64,000 nucleotides of DNA from Punica granatum (lineage: Eukaryota; Streptophyta; Magnoliopsida; Myrtales; Lythraceae): contig NC_045127.1 in assembly GCF_007655135.1 (NCBI RefSeq), forward strand, positions 15,323,001 through 15,387,000. The letters are read 5' to 3'. A model generated the notes under the pieces. That model saw only the letters and a program-made list of their open reading frames with translations. It searched no databases and was not told the origin of the DNA. Within the stretch, counting starts at the first letter, position 1, and each line of letters begins with the position of its first letter. Shown piece by piece: positions 33,730 through 44,894 of this stretch. The translations under genes were made by a program, and so were the position numbers.

Positions 33730-33823
33730 GTGAGAAATATGGAATGAAAGTAACCCTTTTTAATTTGGTTCAGCCATTTTTTTGACAAATTAAAAAGGGT
33801 TACTTTCATTCCATATTTCTCAC
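33730..33823. repeat. Perfect 37-bp inverted repeat with a 20-base loop
   Basis: The left arm 33730-33766 (GTGAGAAATATGG to TAATTT) is the exact reverse complement of 33787-33823. Copy B has only the right arm (about 43869-43908), so the left arm is a local inverted duplication in copy A. Confidence 0.92.
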
Positions 33824-35140
33824 AATTGTATCAATGATCAATGCATCTCAGATGCTTTGCACAAAAATTTCCATATGACAAGCTGTTAAACACAGCTATG
33901 TTAAGATGAAACGACACGAGTAGTGTTTTCTTTCAGAAGGCTTCCACCGTTTTCAAAACCCGGACCGGAGCAGATGATCGAACTTGTCACAAGTACATTT
34001 CATCTCAGTAGTTCTTTATAAATTATCAGGAGAAACAGTTGATGCTCATCCTACTGAATTTTAAAATTTTTGACCGACTTTTCATTGCGTACAAATACTT
34101 GCAGAATATTCGAGAGACCGAGACACACAAATCGCTAAACGTACCACAAATATTGCTTGATTGCTAAAAACTGAAGGTCTTCGAGCTATACCTGAATACC
34201 TGATCAGAGAATAGAGCATGTCACGGCAAAGGAAAAGCATACACAATAAGAATAGAGAGAGCGAGGAACCTAATAAATTAAGAACATTAAAAGATCAGAA
34301 AGCAAAACAACATCCACCCAAAGTCTGGATGGAACCACATGAAGTTGATGCCTCACTCAATCCATATAGAAGATTGAGTGACTCAATATCCTGACCTCTC
34401 TTTCGGTGATTGACATTAAAATTATTGCAACAGTGCAGGCAACATGTCGGTTTGCTGGGAGGTCCCTAGAGAATTAGTTACAATGCAGAACTAAATTTGG
34501 ATCTTCATGGTGCAGATGTGCCTGTGAGAAAGGTTGAACTGAAACCCATGGCAAACGCTCATGAGCATAACTGAAAATCAACTGAATGATAAATGCCCAA
34601 ACTTTCCCCTTTTTTCTGGCACTCCGTATCAGCCTCTCTATGCTTTCTCCCTTGGAGACACTTTCTTTCAAATTTTAAGACTTAAGAGCAACTCTCCTAG
34701 GGAGGAGGAAGTCTTCAGTAATTCTAAGTGTGACTGTAAGGCCCTGATTAAAGTCTTCACCACTGATACTATTCCTTGAGGCTCCGTTTCTTTTATACTC
34801 TCAAGAATCCATAGAAATTCTGTTCTTTGGGGTAGGGTAGTTGCCAGAGTTCGGTTTATCTGAGCCAGAACGAATACACGAGGTCATCGAGATTCTGAGC
34901 TGAAGATTCAGTATTGACCCAACAATGTTACTTCAAGACTTTAGGACGACACGAAAAGGAAAAACAGGCTGGACCTTATGATCTAATTGTTGAGAAAGTG
35001 AAATATGTCGAACTTATGGCAGTTAATTTGTGAGAGTTTGTTGGAACCGAGGTATCTGAGAATTGTACGAGCAGGGTGATCCTAGTTCAAGTTGAGAGCC
35101 CTTGTTCCACTTAAGTTTGATTTATGTTGATTTAAATTCA
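33824..35140 (+). pseudogene. Noncoding stretch with a second Alfin-like relic, exon 1 remnant (copy A)
   Basis: Most of this region has no coding signal. At about 34731-34779 the phrase TGTAAGGCCCTGATTAAAGTCTTCACCACTG matches the end of Alfin-like exon 1 (ALIKVFTTDT). The segment 34124-34718 is specific to copy A; copy B has a transposon at the same place. Confidence 0.5.
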
Positions 35141-35400
35141 TATATCTGCCCTTTGGTTAGTTTGTTATAAACAAAAATACATTCACAAAGAATGGAAACC
35201 AATTCCTTACCGAGAACCTGAAAGCCAGCACTTGGAGGCCAATGTTTGAATGTAGAATTCTTGCACGATCTTCGGGACCCATGATTGGAATTAACTGTAC
35301 TAGAGATAGCTTGAAAAATGATTGTCAAGCTTTGCTTCCTTCATTGATTAATGGTTGCTTTCCATGACTTTTCATTCCAAGCTTAGCTGGCTAATAGGTA
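35141..35400 (+). pseudogene. Second Alfin-like relic, exon 3 remnant (copy A)
   Basis: The nucleotides around 35165-35370 parallel Alfin-like exon 3. A plus-strand frame reads GPMIGINCTRDSLKNDCQAL, resembling the family segment EP-IGIN-RDGM-DWL; reading-frame breaks prevent a protein. A matching remnant occurs in copy B (about 45335-45540). Confidence 0.55.
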
Positions 35401-35907
35401 TACATCTCCTAATTGTTCAGTCATTATCTTGTGACTAGGTTAGATCTGGTACAATTTAATCTTCGACAGAAGATCCTATCTTCTACATTTATATTAGGAA
35501 TGCCAATAGGCATACATATCCTAACTAACAGACACAGGAGATAACTGGTGTTAGGTGACATTCTTTGCATTCTTTTCAAGTGATAGTTACAAATTCAAAG
35601 TACGAAAATGAGGCAATATATGGAAAGATATCAAATACTATCATCTCTGGCTGTTCCTAATGTCTGGCATCTTTTATATATGTATGGATGTGGAAAATCG
35701 TCTTTATTGAAATGTTTATTTGAATATGATGCCAACATCGTATTTGGAATCCATTTAGGCGCAATTCTATAAACGCGTGGACCCTTGTCATGGCCTACTC
35801 AATATCAAGTATAGTCCTGAAAACTCACATTAAACAAGCACTAAGTTCCAAATTTATGGAACTCCTGCATAAAGGTATAGACTTGGGGAGGACATGGATT
35901 TTGAACA

Positions 35908-37806
35908 CTAAACCATGATTCGTCTCCTTCGATGGGTGACTGCTTTTATGCACGCATGCGAGGCCTTCACTATCAGGCGAATGATGTGCAAGACAAAAAG
36001 GAGAGTCATCAAGCCCATCCATGCAAGGATACCGACCCAAATGACCCAGTATGACCAATCTCGACCCCGAGGTGTCAAGAAGATGACGGAGATTGCATAA
36101 GTCAGTGCCATGGATGTGATTACGATCCACATGATAACCATCAGGACGCCAACGAATAACCTCCGTCGCATTGGAAGTCCACTTATAAGCAGGAGGATGA
36201 TGCTCAAAGATGCAATGAAGCTGATAGTGTTGCATACAAGGAAGGTGAGGTACACACCATAATAAGAATCTCCCATTACAGTGATTCCTGCAAGGTGTGT
36301 GATAGTTGAGTTTCCTGGCACATCAAGGCCAAAGAAGGAGATGGTGCTGTTCACTGGGACCGACGTTGAGTTGTCCCCTGCATTGTCCTGCCACACACCG
36401 CCAGGTGGGTTCATGCCTGCCTGGAAAGCCATGGTGGCAGTCAGAGTTGCAACAACCATCAGCGAGTTCCGCATCCGTTCCAACCAGCTGTTCTGCCTCT
36501 TGAAATGCTTTTTCCAATTGTACGCTCCTGATGGGAACTTGCTCGCACGGCTCGAGGGTGAGATCCTAGTCTCTTTTGACATGCTCTGATTATCTGCAAT
36601 TGCCTTTTCTTTGGTTCCGGTTGTGCTTTGTGCTAACAGGTCAAGAGCCATGAAACCTTCAAGGTTGCGAGAGTGAATGTCTGCTCTTGTGTGGGTGGTT
36701 AGGAAATCCACTGTCTGCACAATGAAGCAGAGAAACCAATTAAGACACATACTACATGAATTTTGCTTTTATGATGAGGAAAGTTCAGCTTCTTTTATCT
36801 AGGTTTCCTACTTGTGACTTGCCCCAGTAAACGCACTTTAAATTCTATTAGCAAAGACAGAGGGTCGGTATAATGAAAATCACTCTCGAACTGTGATCAA
36901 GTAGTTCCTGAGTTCGGTGGAAGTTATATATATATGTGTGTGTGTGAACTAAGGAAGGGATTTACTTGGGAATTCCGACCTCCCATCCAACAAAACATGT
37001 CAGTATAGCTTCAATCGTATCAAATCTAGGGCCAATATTTTTTAGGGGAGACAAAAGAAATCTGTCGTGAAGATAGCGATGGCTCGAATTGGTGAATTCC
37101 TATTCGTTTTCCGTTGTTAGCGGGCAAATTGAACAGCATAAAAACTTTCCCACGAATCGTTGACTTATTATCGATAAAATCTAAATTAACTGATAGAAGT
37201 TGAAGTAAAGGAAAATATTTAAGAGAGACCTACTTCAAATTGCCCATCTGCAGCAGCAAGGTGCAAAGCAGAGTTTCCATCTTTGTCCTTCCAATCAATG
37301 AACTCATCCTCTCCCCCAAACATCCCCACCAGTACCTTCAAACTCTCCAACTTATTATTTTTGACACACGTATGCAAGACCGTCTCCCCACTCTTATTGA
37401 CGATCCGAGCAGCCTCCGCTTCAACCTGGACCAATACTTCTAGCACCTCGACCTTCCCTTTAACGGCAGCAACTTGCAGAGGGTTCCTCCCATACTTGTC
37501 GGACACCAAGCATGCCTCCTTGCACGCGTTTAGCAGGCCTTTCACTATGTCTACGTACCCTTTTGCTGCTGCCAGGTGAAGAGGCGTCGATCTCTGAGAG
37601 TCGAGCTCGCAGGCGAGCTCGGGCTTCAAGGAAAGGATCTTGCTCACAAACTCTGAGTGTCCTAGCATCGCCGCAACGTGAAGAGGGGTGTCGGAGTGGG
37701 GCCCAACAAGGGATCGTTCGAGGACGAGTTCATCTTCCCGGAGGAGCTGCAGCAGTGAAGGGACGTTGCCTTCCAGTGCAGCCCTGTACAGCCTCCTCTC
37801 CATCAA
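35908..37806 (-). CDS. Ankyrin-repeat/PGG membrane protein, BDA1/ITN1-like, copy A
   Basis: Two exons on the minus strand, 37806-37234 and 36714-35908, joined in phase 0 by a GTAGGT donor and a GTGCAG acceptor, encode 459 residues. The N-terminal half has about five ankyrin repeats (DTPLHVAAMLGHSEFV near 39, STPLHLAAAKGYVDIV near 73, RNPLQVAAVKGKVEVL near 107, ETVLHTCVKNNKLESL near 141, NSALHLAAADGQFE near 178). The C-terminal half starts with a basic linker, then the PGG domain (WLERMRNSLMVVATL, FQAGMNPPGGVWQD) and four hydrophobic segments. This architecture matches plant ankyrin-PGG proteins such as BDA1, ACD6 and ITN1, which sit in membranes and act in immunity or stress signalling. Domain order and length are normal and no lesion is seen. 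The specific role is inferred from family only. Confidence 0.88.
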
Positions 37807-38488
37807 TGCCGTGCTTTAAAGATTGAGACCGCACTAAGCTTATCAGTTCCGGCAAAATGTCGAATTATTCCTATGTTGAAGACGAGAGAATTTTTTTGGT
37901 TTAATGAGAGTCCGGCCCCAACCTACGTTGATTTTTATTTCCAACCATTCAATCTGTTTGGGTTTTCCAGTTAGACGATTGGATTGACCGTTCTTATTAG
38001 ATATAAAAAATAGCTAGGAATTTGACGCAGACACCAAAAACAAACAGCTCGAAAGCGACTTCTCATGTTGTTTGGTTTGGTATGAAACTTCAACACGCAT
38101 ATATATATATATACACACACACAATTATATATTCACGGAGAATGTACAGATGACAAATTATACGCTTAAGGCTCCATGTGTTCGACTCTTAGGGCAGTTG
38201 TTTCCTCATGAAAACGTTGATCAGTCAGCGTCTCCTAAGGCAGCAGTGAGAAAGTGTGCGTTTACTTTGACTTAATACGAAGAACAAGGTGTATCAAACT
38301 CTATAAATCTAATAATATTGAGGAGGCTCATGGGCCTTAAGAATGGCCCTTAAAAGGGATGAATAAGGAAGGGAGAATTAAACATGCAAGAGAAATCACA
38401 CAAATAATTTTTTTTCTAATTTTGAATCGAGAGCGAGTGTCAATGCCTTTCTCATTTACCACCTCATAGGTTTGGCCCGATGATTGAG
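37807..38488. other. Upstream region of the copy A ankyrin gene
   Basis: No gene was recognised. An (AT)n(AC)n microsatellite lies at about 38098-38123. The tail from about 38290 to 38488 matches copy B, ending CCCGATGATTGAG. Confidence 0.55.
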
Positions 38489-38603
38489 CATCGGATTTCC
38501 ATAATCCGATATGGGGTCCCGGAAGCTCCCCAGTTGATCAAAACAAACGTTTTAGTACTCTTAGGTGGATTTCTAGCTGTAGGAGAGGAAATTGTTTTAG
38601 GAC
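38489..38603. other. Spacer between tandem copies A and B
   Basis: About 115 bases with no match in the corresponding place after copy B. It holds a short palindrome, ATCGGATTTCCATAATCCGAT (38491-38511), but no gene. It may be the original left flank of the duplicated unit, lost in copy A next to the Ogre element. Confidence 0.55.
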
Positions 38604-38962
38604 CAAAATGAATAAACTGTCCGTAGAAGTCACATCTGAATAAAGACAGATATTATCTTAACTTTCATGTGGTTGAAGTATATTCTGTTTTCAATTAGAC
38701 TGAAGCTGTACCTACTTAATTTTGATCGGCCGGATTAATTGGCATTACCTTAATAAAATACAACCTTAAACAGAGAAATCTCGAACAAATGTCTCAAAGA
38801 ACCTTAACTAAGAATTAACAACAGGACGTGAAGATCCAAAGAGAAAAATTGACCTTTCTTGTATTCAACGAAAATAGTTATTCTTCGTGCATCTCTAGGA
38901 CTATCCTAGAATTCTGTTGCATCGAAGTATAAGCCCCAACAAAGTTGTAAATCGGAGATTCC

Positions 38963-40658
38963 ATGGACAAATACCGGTCTGTGTTCAGGGGAAAGAGACC
39001 GAGAGAAAAGATGGGTGGTGGGAAGACGGTGCTGTGCGTGAAGCTGGTGAAGCAGGAGCTGCCTGAGGAATGGGATGACACCATGCCCCTGCCTGGGGAC
39101 ATCATAGAGGGCCTCGCCTGCGAGGAGGATGATGATTTGGCAGGAGAGTCTTTCATTCCCGCGCAGGGCCGCTCTGAGTTCACTGCTCAGCTCGGGAAGA
39201 TTGCCAGTCAGCGGAAATCGGAGGTGATTTGGGTCAAGGTGAGGAGAGGGGAGAACGTGGTGAAGATCAAAGCAAGGGTTGTGCCCGAGAAGGGCGGGAT
39301 GCTTCATCGGAAGTTCACGATTCAGGCAGCAACTGATGATAGGCATGTTGCTGTCTTGAGAGAATTGAACTTGGATGAATGCACTGAGCTGCAAGGCAAG
39401 AGCTTTCAATCCACTCTCAAAGATTTTCATGTAAATTTCTTTTTTGGCATGTCATTCCAGAATCTAAATTAAACTCGAGGATTGAAATAGGTTAGATGCT
39501 GAATTCGTGGGCGTAAAACGTAATTATGCGGCTTTTCTTTATAACTGCTTGATGAATTGTGAATCTATCATGCTCTGCAGAAATGAGCAGGAAAGTGGTG
39601 AATGTGGATGGAGAGGAATTCCACAGGAGAGGCATGAAGTACAACTGGAAAATGAAGTTGGGTACCTACTTGCCCGACCCACGATCTCCGATCATCAGCT
39701 CAATCCTATTCACGCCTTTTGTAGAAGAAAGCACAATCGAGGCCACTACAGCCCGGTCCATGGCTTGGTTCTCTGCGGCAGTCTCCTCGGGAGCTCCACT
39801 CGTCTTTGTCAACATCCAGACGGAGCAGCTATGGACTCCAGTAAATTAATCAACTTGTGCTTATTTTCTTTAAAAATATTTAAAGACAGAAAAATAAACA
39901 AAAAATACCATTTAAAAAAGGCACAAATCTTAAATATTATATTGTTATACCTCATAATAATAGAAAGCTAACATCATGTTCCATTGCCAAATTGCATCAC
40001 ATCTCTTGATTTTGCCCTTTTGTTTTTCTTGTGAAGGATAAAAATAATCCAATAGCAAGGGAAATAAGTTGGGGTAGGCAACAAACCCTCCCAACGAACT
40101 ACCACATAGTGCAAGGAATAAGGCTATGGTTCTTGCCAGGGATTGCAGAAGTCTCTATAGACATCATGCCCAGGCCAGAAGAGACTCGTTTTGGTATGGA
40201 CATCAAACGAACCGAAGAGGTTGGAGAAAAGGAAAAATATAGCCAAAAAAATCTAATATTCTTTTCTGTTGGCGTGCATTCATCAATCTAAACTTCTGGA
40301 TCAACTTACTGCTTAATTACAGGGATTCATATGTATCTACTCGGTGGCATTGGGGTCTGCAGCAGAGCGTGCTGGGTTAGGCCATCTGCACGAAGAAGCG
40401 AATGCCAAGGGGCACCTGCTGGTGATCTCGAGGCTCGAGGGCAAAAGCGTGATGCCTTCAAACGTGTGCTCCTCTGGGCTCATTAACTGTTGCGATCACA
40501 ATGACATAAGAGATGTCTTGACCCAGGCAATCGAGAGAACAGAAGGGATCCAAATCCACATCATGGCTTGGCCGAATCAGGCCCGCTTGGCTAGTCCTCG
40601 AGGGATGGTTTCCACACTTCAGCCACCCGGTGGCTTTGCTCCTCCTCCTTCATTGTGA
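38963..40658 (+). CDS. PDZ-like protein of unknown function, copy B (4 exons)
   Basis: Predicted exons are 38963-39395, 39581-39840, 40037-40219 and 40323-40658, with the same lengths and phases as copy A. The same GC-AG first intron is needed for continuity. The protein differs from copy A at a few residues only (for example VKLVKQ for VKQVKQ, NYHIVQG for NFHIVQG, SIDIMP for SIGIMP). The exon 4 PDZ-like motif [20 protein letters not shown] is unchanged. Both copies being open suggests retained function, a recent duplication, or both. Longer antisense frames over exon 1 are shadows. Confidence 0.75.
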
Positions 40659-41290
40659 AGAGATCGTAAATTTGAAACTGGTTCACTAAAAGACATTTGC
40701 TTTCAATCGATATCTTCTCATTTGATACTCCAGTAGCCATACACAACATAAACCCTTATACTTGATATATTCTTGATGCTATGAGAACAATGCGATTTGA
40801 GCCGGAAATAAAGTGTAAATCGCATCCAACAATACAGAGGAACAACTTCCTCTTGGAATTGGAATATACTTTGGTGGCAGGTTGAAATTGACACAAATGA
40901 GAGCACGACTAAATCATACTACCTACTGTGCTCAAATTGATACCTGCATTAGGGGAAACTGCGACTGGAAATGTAACGTCGAATCAAGCATACTTGGACT
41001 CAAGAAGTTTCACCCCTTGTTACAAATTCTGTAAATTACCCACGAACAAGCATTGAATAAAATTCCGTAAATTACCCACAGATAAGCATTATTTTCGACA
41101 TTACAAATATATGAAGCTACGTATCTCAAGGCCTCTAAATCCAGTTATACACACGGCATGGAAATTCCACATTCACATTTTATAAGGGCAAATATGGGAC
41201 CAGTTACAAACTAGAGGGGTTGAACGGAGAATGTAGAAGAAAGTGAAACGGGCAGCAACTGTCAGGGGCATATCTACAATTTAACCAATA
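40659..41290. other. Intergenic DNA between the PDZ-like and Alfin-like genes, copy B
   Basis: Noncoding and collinear with 30521-31150. A pyrimidine-rich CTCCCTCTCTCCCCTCTGTG stretch just before 41350 probably belongs to the Alfin-like 5' leader. Confidence 0.6.
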
Positions 41291-41408
41291 ATGAATTCTA
41301 AATTTTCCCTCCTTTTCTTTCCCTCCCTCTCTCCCCTCTGTGTTCTCTCCCCGGAAAGCTTTCAATTCAAGCTTGAAAGAGATATCAATAGAGAAGCTCT
41401 TCTCTGCC

Positions 41409-43201
41409 ATGGCCGGCAGACGGACAGAGAATTGCGAGCCCTCTAAGGTGGTGAAAGTCTTCAACGATTTGAAGGGCCGCCGTGCTGCCTTGATCAAAGC
41501 CCTCACCACCGGTACGTCCTGACTGCTTCTTGAAGCCTGTTTTCTTATACAAGTTCCCTTCTTGAATTCGGAGATGGCAAGATTTGGAACGGAAGACGCT
41601 GTAATCACCTGACCATGTTATTTCAAGAATACAGAGCCAAGAAAAATGGAAAAGCTGTGATGGCTATCACTTACTTCAAAATTAATCCTTATGATCGGAT
41701 TTTGCTGAGACAGTGAACTCTATGGGTACTAAAACAGGGGGTAACTTACTGAAATATTTAGCCATTTGCCAGATTTTGTTGTGGCGCAGCCATCAGCTAT
41801 GGGAAATGGTGAATTGTCTTGTACAAGTTGTGTTGTTCATTAGGATTATCTTAAATTTCTTAATGAAATTATACTTTTTCCGATTGCAGATGTAGCGGAC
41901 TTTTACAAGCAGTGTGATCCTGGTTGTTCTTGAAGCTTCTTTATTTTCAATTTTAATATTTAATTCCATATGTCATCGTCTTGTTCAGTCCGTTATTACT
42001 CGAACTGATATTACAGATAAGGAAGATCAAGCCCTTTACGGGTTTCCCGACGGGCATTGGGAAGTCAAAGTTCCTGAAGAAGAACTGCCACCCAAACTTC
42101 CAGAGCCCACAATCGCTATTAACGTTTCCAAAGATGATATGCTGTCTCAAGAATGGCTATGTCACGTTGCTGCAAACAGCGACGCATGGTTGCTTTCTGT
42201 GATGTCTTACTGCAGCGCAAGTCTCAAGTTTAGCAAGGATGATAGGTAATAGTTCTCCTATATGTTTGGTTCTCATCTTTTCATGTGTATTGGAGTCAAA
42301 TGCCCAAGAGAAGACTTGATTTCATACATCAATTCCACGCCAAAACAATTATCTTCTTTTTTTTAAAACATAGAGGAATAGTTTTATGTCCTTTGGACGT
42401 CCCATGACATGTGAGAAATGAATGTGATTTGGATTGGACTCCTGTTAGAGTAGGTATTGTTCTGTAATGTAGGTCCGTTTAGTGGAAGAGTGAACAAGAG
42501 CCCGAGCTCTCTTCTAAATTGACTTTCTTCTATATGCTGGACATTTAAGTTTTTTTCTCTCTTTCTTTGCCATATGTCATGGTCGGAATTTATGGTGCAG
42601 GAGACAACTTTTTAATATGATAAACGACCTTCCTACAGTACTCGAAGTTGTGTCATCTGGTACGGTTGAGAAGCCAACGGAGGTGAGGTCAGCAGTCCTG
42701 AATAACAGCAGCAGCCATCCTGGACCTAACGTTGGGGTAGGATGAAATTTGTTTTGATACAATGTGCTTGAAAATTCATTCGTAGAGTAGTTTATCAGAA
42801 CTAATATTTTCAGCATAGGAAATGTGTTATATACACTTGCTTTCATTTTTAGAAAGCGATGTTTTCAAAACGATTTTGAGGGCAATGTCCAAAAAAATGC
42901 AATGGGAAGGAATGAAGGTGCTTCTCTTTTCTTATCATTCATCTATGTAATGATACAGTCCCCTATGATTTGATTGCAGACACATAGAGATCCGGAACCG
43001 CAGAGCAAGGGCCATCAAGCAGCTGTTCATCCAAAGTCTGAGAATGAGTCGGCTTTGGAAGAGCAGAAAGATAGACATGGGAGAGACAAAGGTGTAACCT
43101 GTGGTGGGAACGGTATTAGGCGCATAAAATGGGTTTTCTGTAACATTTGCAAGAAGTGGGTAGGTGCTCTAAGTAAACTCCTGCAAGGCCAAAATATTTG
43201 A
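41409..43201 (+). CDS. Alfin-like protein, copy B, with degenerate PHD finger
   Basis: Five exons keep frame: 41409-41511, 41890-41922, 42017-42245, 42601-42736 and 42980-43201, encoding 240 residues from MAGRRTENCEPSKVV. All introns are GT-AG. The N-terminal Alfin domain is clear: VFNDLKGRRAALIKALTTD, VADFYKQCDP, ALYGFPDGHWEVKVPEEELP, SQEWLCHVAANSDAWLLS and LFNMINDLPTVLEVVSSG. In normal family members a C-terminal PHD finger reads methylated histone H3K4. Here the last exon has only TCGG, then WVFCNICKKWVG and a stop, so most zinc ligands are missing. The product might keep the Alfin domain's protein-binding role without chromatin reading, or the gene may be decaying. Length is close to the family norm (roughly 240-260 residues). 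Confidence 0.72.
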
Positions 43202-43850
43202 AGATTTATGAGCGCGCATCTTCCAAAGAGCAGAAAACTCGACCTTGAGACATTACAATATCATTCTTATCCTATGTATGAACCAGGAAATGTGTTGTAT
43301 ATTCTTGCTGTCATTGTCGGAAACCGATGATTTCAAAACGACAATGGGAACAATGTCCAATCAATGCATTGGGAATGAATGATGGGTTCTTCCCCTTCCT
43401 TATTGTTCATCTGTATAATGATACACTCCCCTCGTGATTTTCTTGCAGGCACAGCGAGTCAAAACTGCAGAGTGAGGGCCATCTGGCAGCTGTTCATCCA
43501 AAGTCTGAGGATTAGTAGGCTTTGCAAGAAGAACACAAAGGTGAACATGGGGCAATGAGGGAGACGGATGGGCAATCTGTGGCAGGAATGATACTAGGCA
43601 TGCATGTTGGGTTTTCTGTAATGTTTGCAAGAAAAGGGTAGGTCCGCTAAGTTGATTCCGGTAAAGGCAAAAATTGAAGATTGTGAGTGACGGTTTTTCA
43701 GAGAGAAGAAAACTTGACCTTGAGGCATTACGAGGTCATTCTTTGCCTTGAGTTGGTAGGAGTCTGAATGGTGAAGCAAATGACATTGTCAATTCTCTGA
43801 TGATGAGAATTAAATTCTCATTGGTGTTTAGCAATCTCTCATTTTCCTTA
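43202..43850 (+). pseudogene. Second, decayed copy of Alfin-like exon 5 (copy B)
   Basis: 43449-43640 parallels 42980-43150 (GAGGGCCATCTGGCAGCTG, CATCCAAAGTCTGAG, TTTGCAAGAAAAGGGTAGG) with internal stops. A CTTGCAG acceptor-like site precedes it. The arrangement matches copy A. Confidence 0.7.
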
Positions 43851-44208
43851 CTTTGGTGAGTTTTTTGCCAAATTAAAAAGGGTTACTTTCATTTCATATT
43901 TCTCACGATAGTATCAATGATCAATGCATCTCAGATGCATCGCACAAAAATTTCCATATGACAAGCTCTTAAACGCAGCTATGTTCAGATGAAACGACAC
44001 AAGTGGTGTTTCCTTTCAGAAGGTTTCCACCTTTTTCAAAACCCGGACTGGAGTAGATGATCGAACTTGTCACAAGTACATTTCATCTCAGTAGTTCATT
44101 ATAAATTATCAGGAGAAACAGTTGATGTTTATCCCACTGAATTTTTAAATTTTTGACTGGCTTTTCATTGGGTAAAAATACTTGCAGAATATTCGAGAGA
44201 CCGAGCAT
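43851..44208. other. Noncoding DNA upstream of the copy B transposon
   Basis: Collinear with about 33787-34123 of copy A. No gene was seen. Confidence 0.5.
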
Positions 44209-44894
44209 GGTTGTTAGAATTGTGATTCTACGATTCAAGGTGTGCCTAGCGATTCCAATTCCATGGCATGAATCGAGAATGTAGAATCGTAGAATTGGAC
44301 CGATTCTAGTTTCAATCCAAAGTTGTATGCCCCCTCTCTCCCTCCTCATCTCTCTCATTTTACAACAGTATTGCTCGTTGGTTCTCTTATTTTATGAAAA
44401 GTTTGAAACTTCTCTTATGTCTGTAAGTGATAGAGACCTGAGAAGTTTTTCGAACTGCTTCGAATTGGGTTCTTGTCGATTCCTGATTGCCGTCTGGTTT
44501 GAGATGACTTAGGCTGGAATTTTTTTTGACTTTTTAGGTGCAGGGAAAGATGATTTCAAGAAAGGACAGACCAAGAAGAAGTTAAGGAGGAAAAACAGCT
44601 TCGCCTATAAGATTCGTGACCACGGTACTATATCAATTTTCATTAGAAGTTGTTATAGTGGGAGCGCTCTCTTGTGAAGACTAAGCACCATCAGATTTTG
44701 GTGAACGAAGTAGGAAGCAGCAAGATTTATCATTTGATGTTTACTTCTACTATTTCTGTATGAAATTTGGTATATATCTGTATATATTATTTTTTTTAAT
44801 TACAGGTAGAATCTTACGATTCACGATTCGATTCTACGATTCACGATTCCATAACCCTCGACCGATTCTAGGTAGAATCGCGATTCTAACAACC
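44209..44894. mobile_element. Inverted-repeat DNA transposon carrying exon-like sequence (686 bp)
   Basis: It begins GGTTGTTAGAATTGTGATTC and ends with the inverse of GGTTGTTAGAATCGCGATTC, giving inverted termini that match at 21 of the first 23 bases. Both ends have many subterminal GATTCTACGATTC-type repeats. The interior includes a stretch at about 44539-44624 with an acceptor-like TTTTTAG and a donor-like CACG|GTAC flanking a frame reading GKDDFKKGQTKKKLRRKNS, which looks like a captured host exon of unknown origin. The same position in copy A has different sequence. No clear target-site duplication was found. A related element starts at about 63298. The superfamily is not established. 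Confidence 0.75.

Larger units (their letters stand above)
28452..38488 (+). repeat. Tandem segmental duplication, copy A
   Basis: About 10 kb is collinear with copy B (38604-48675) across coding and noncoding DNA. Shared order: PDZ-like gene, Alfin-like gene, Alfin-like relic, minus-strand ankyrin/PGG gene, then a shared tail ending CCCGATGATTGAG. Homology starts at AGGACCAAAATG, which in copy A directly abuts the Ogre 3' LTR. Confidence 0.93.

Noticed and set aside
35825..36235. Minus-strand frame overlapping the ankyrin gene exon 2 (and the 228-codon equivalent in copy B)
   Set aside because: They are alternative-frame shadows of the PGG-domain exon.
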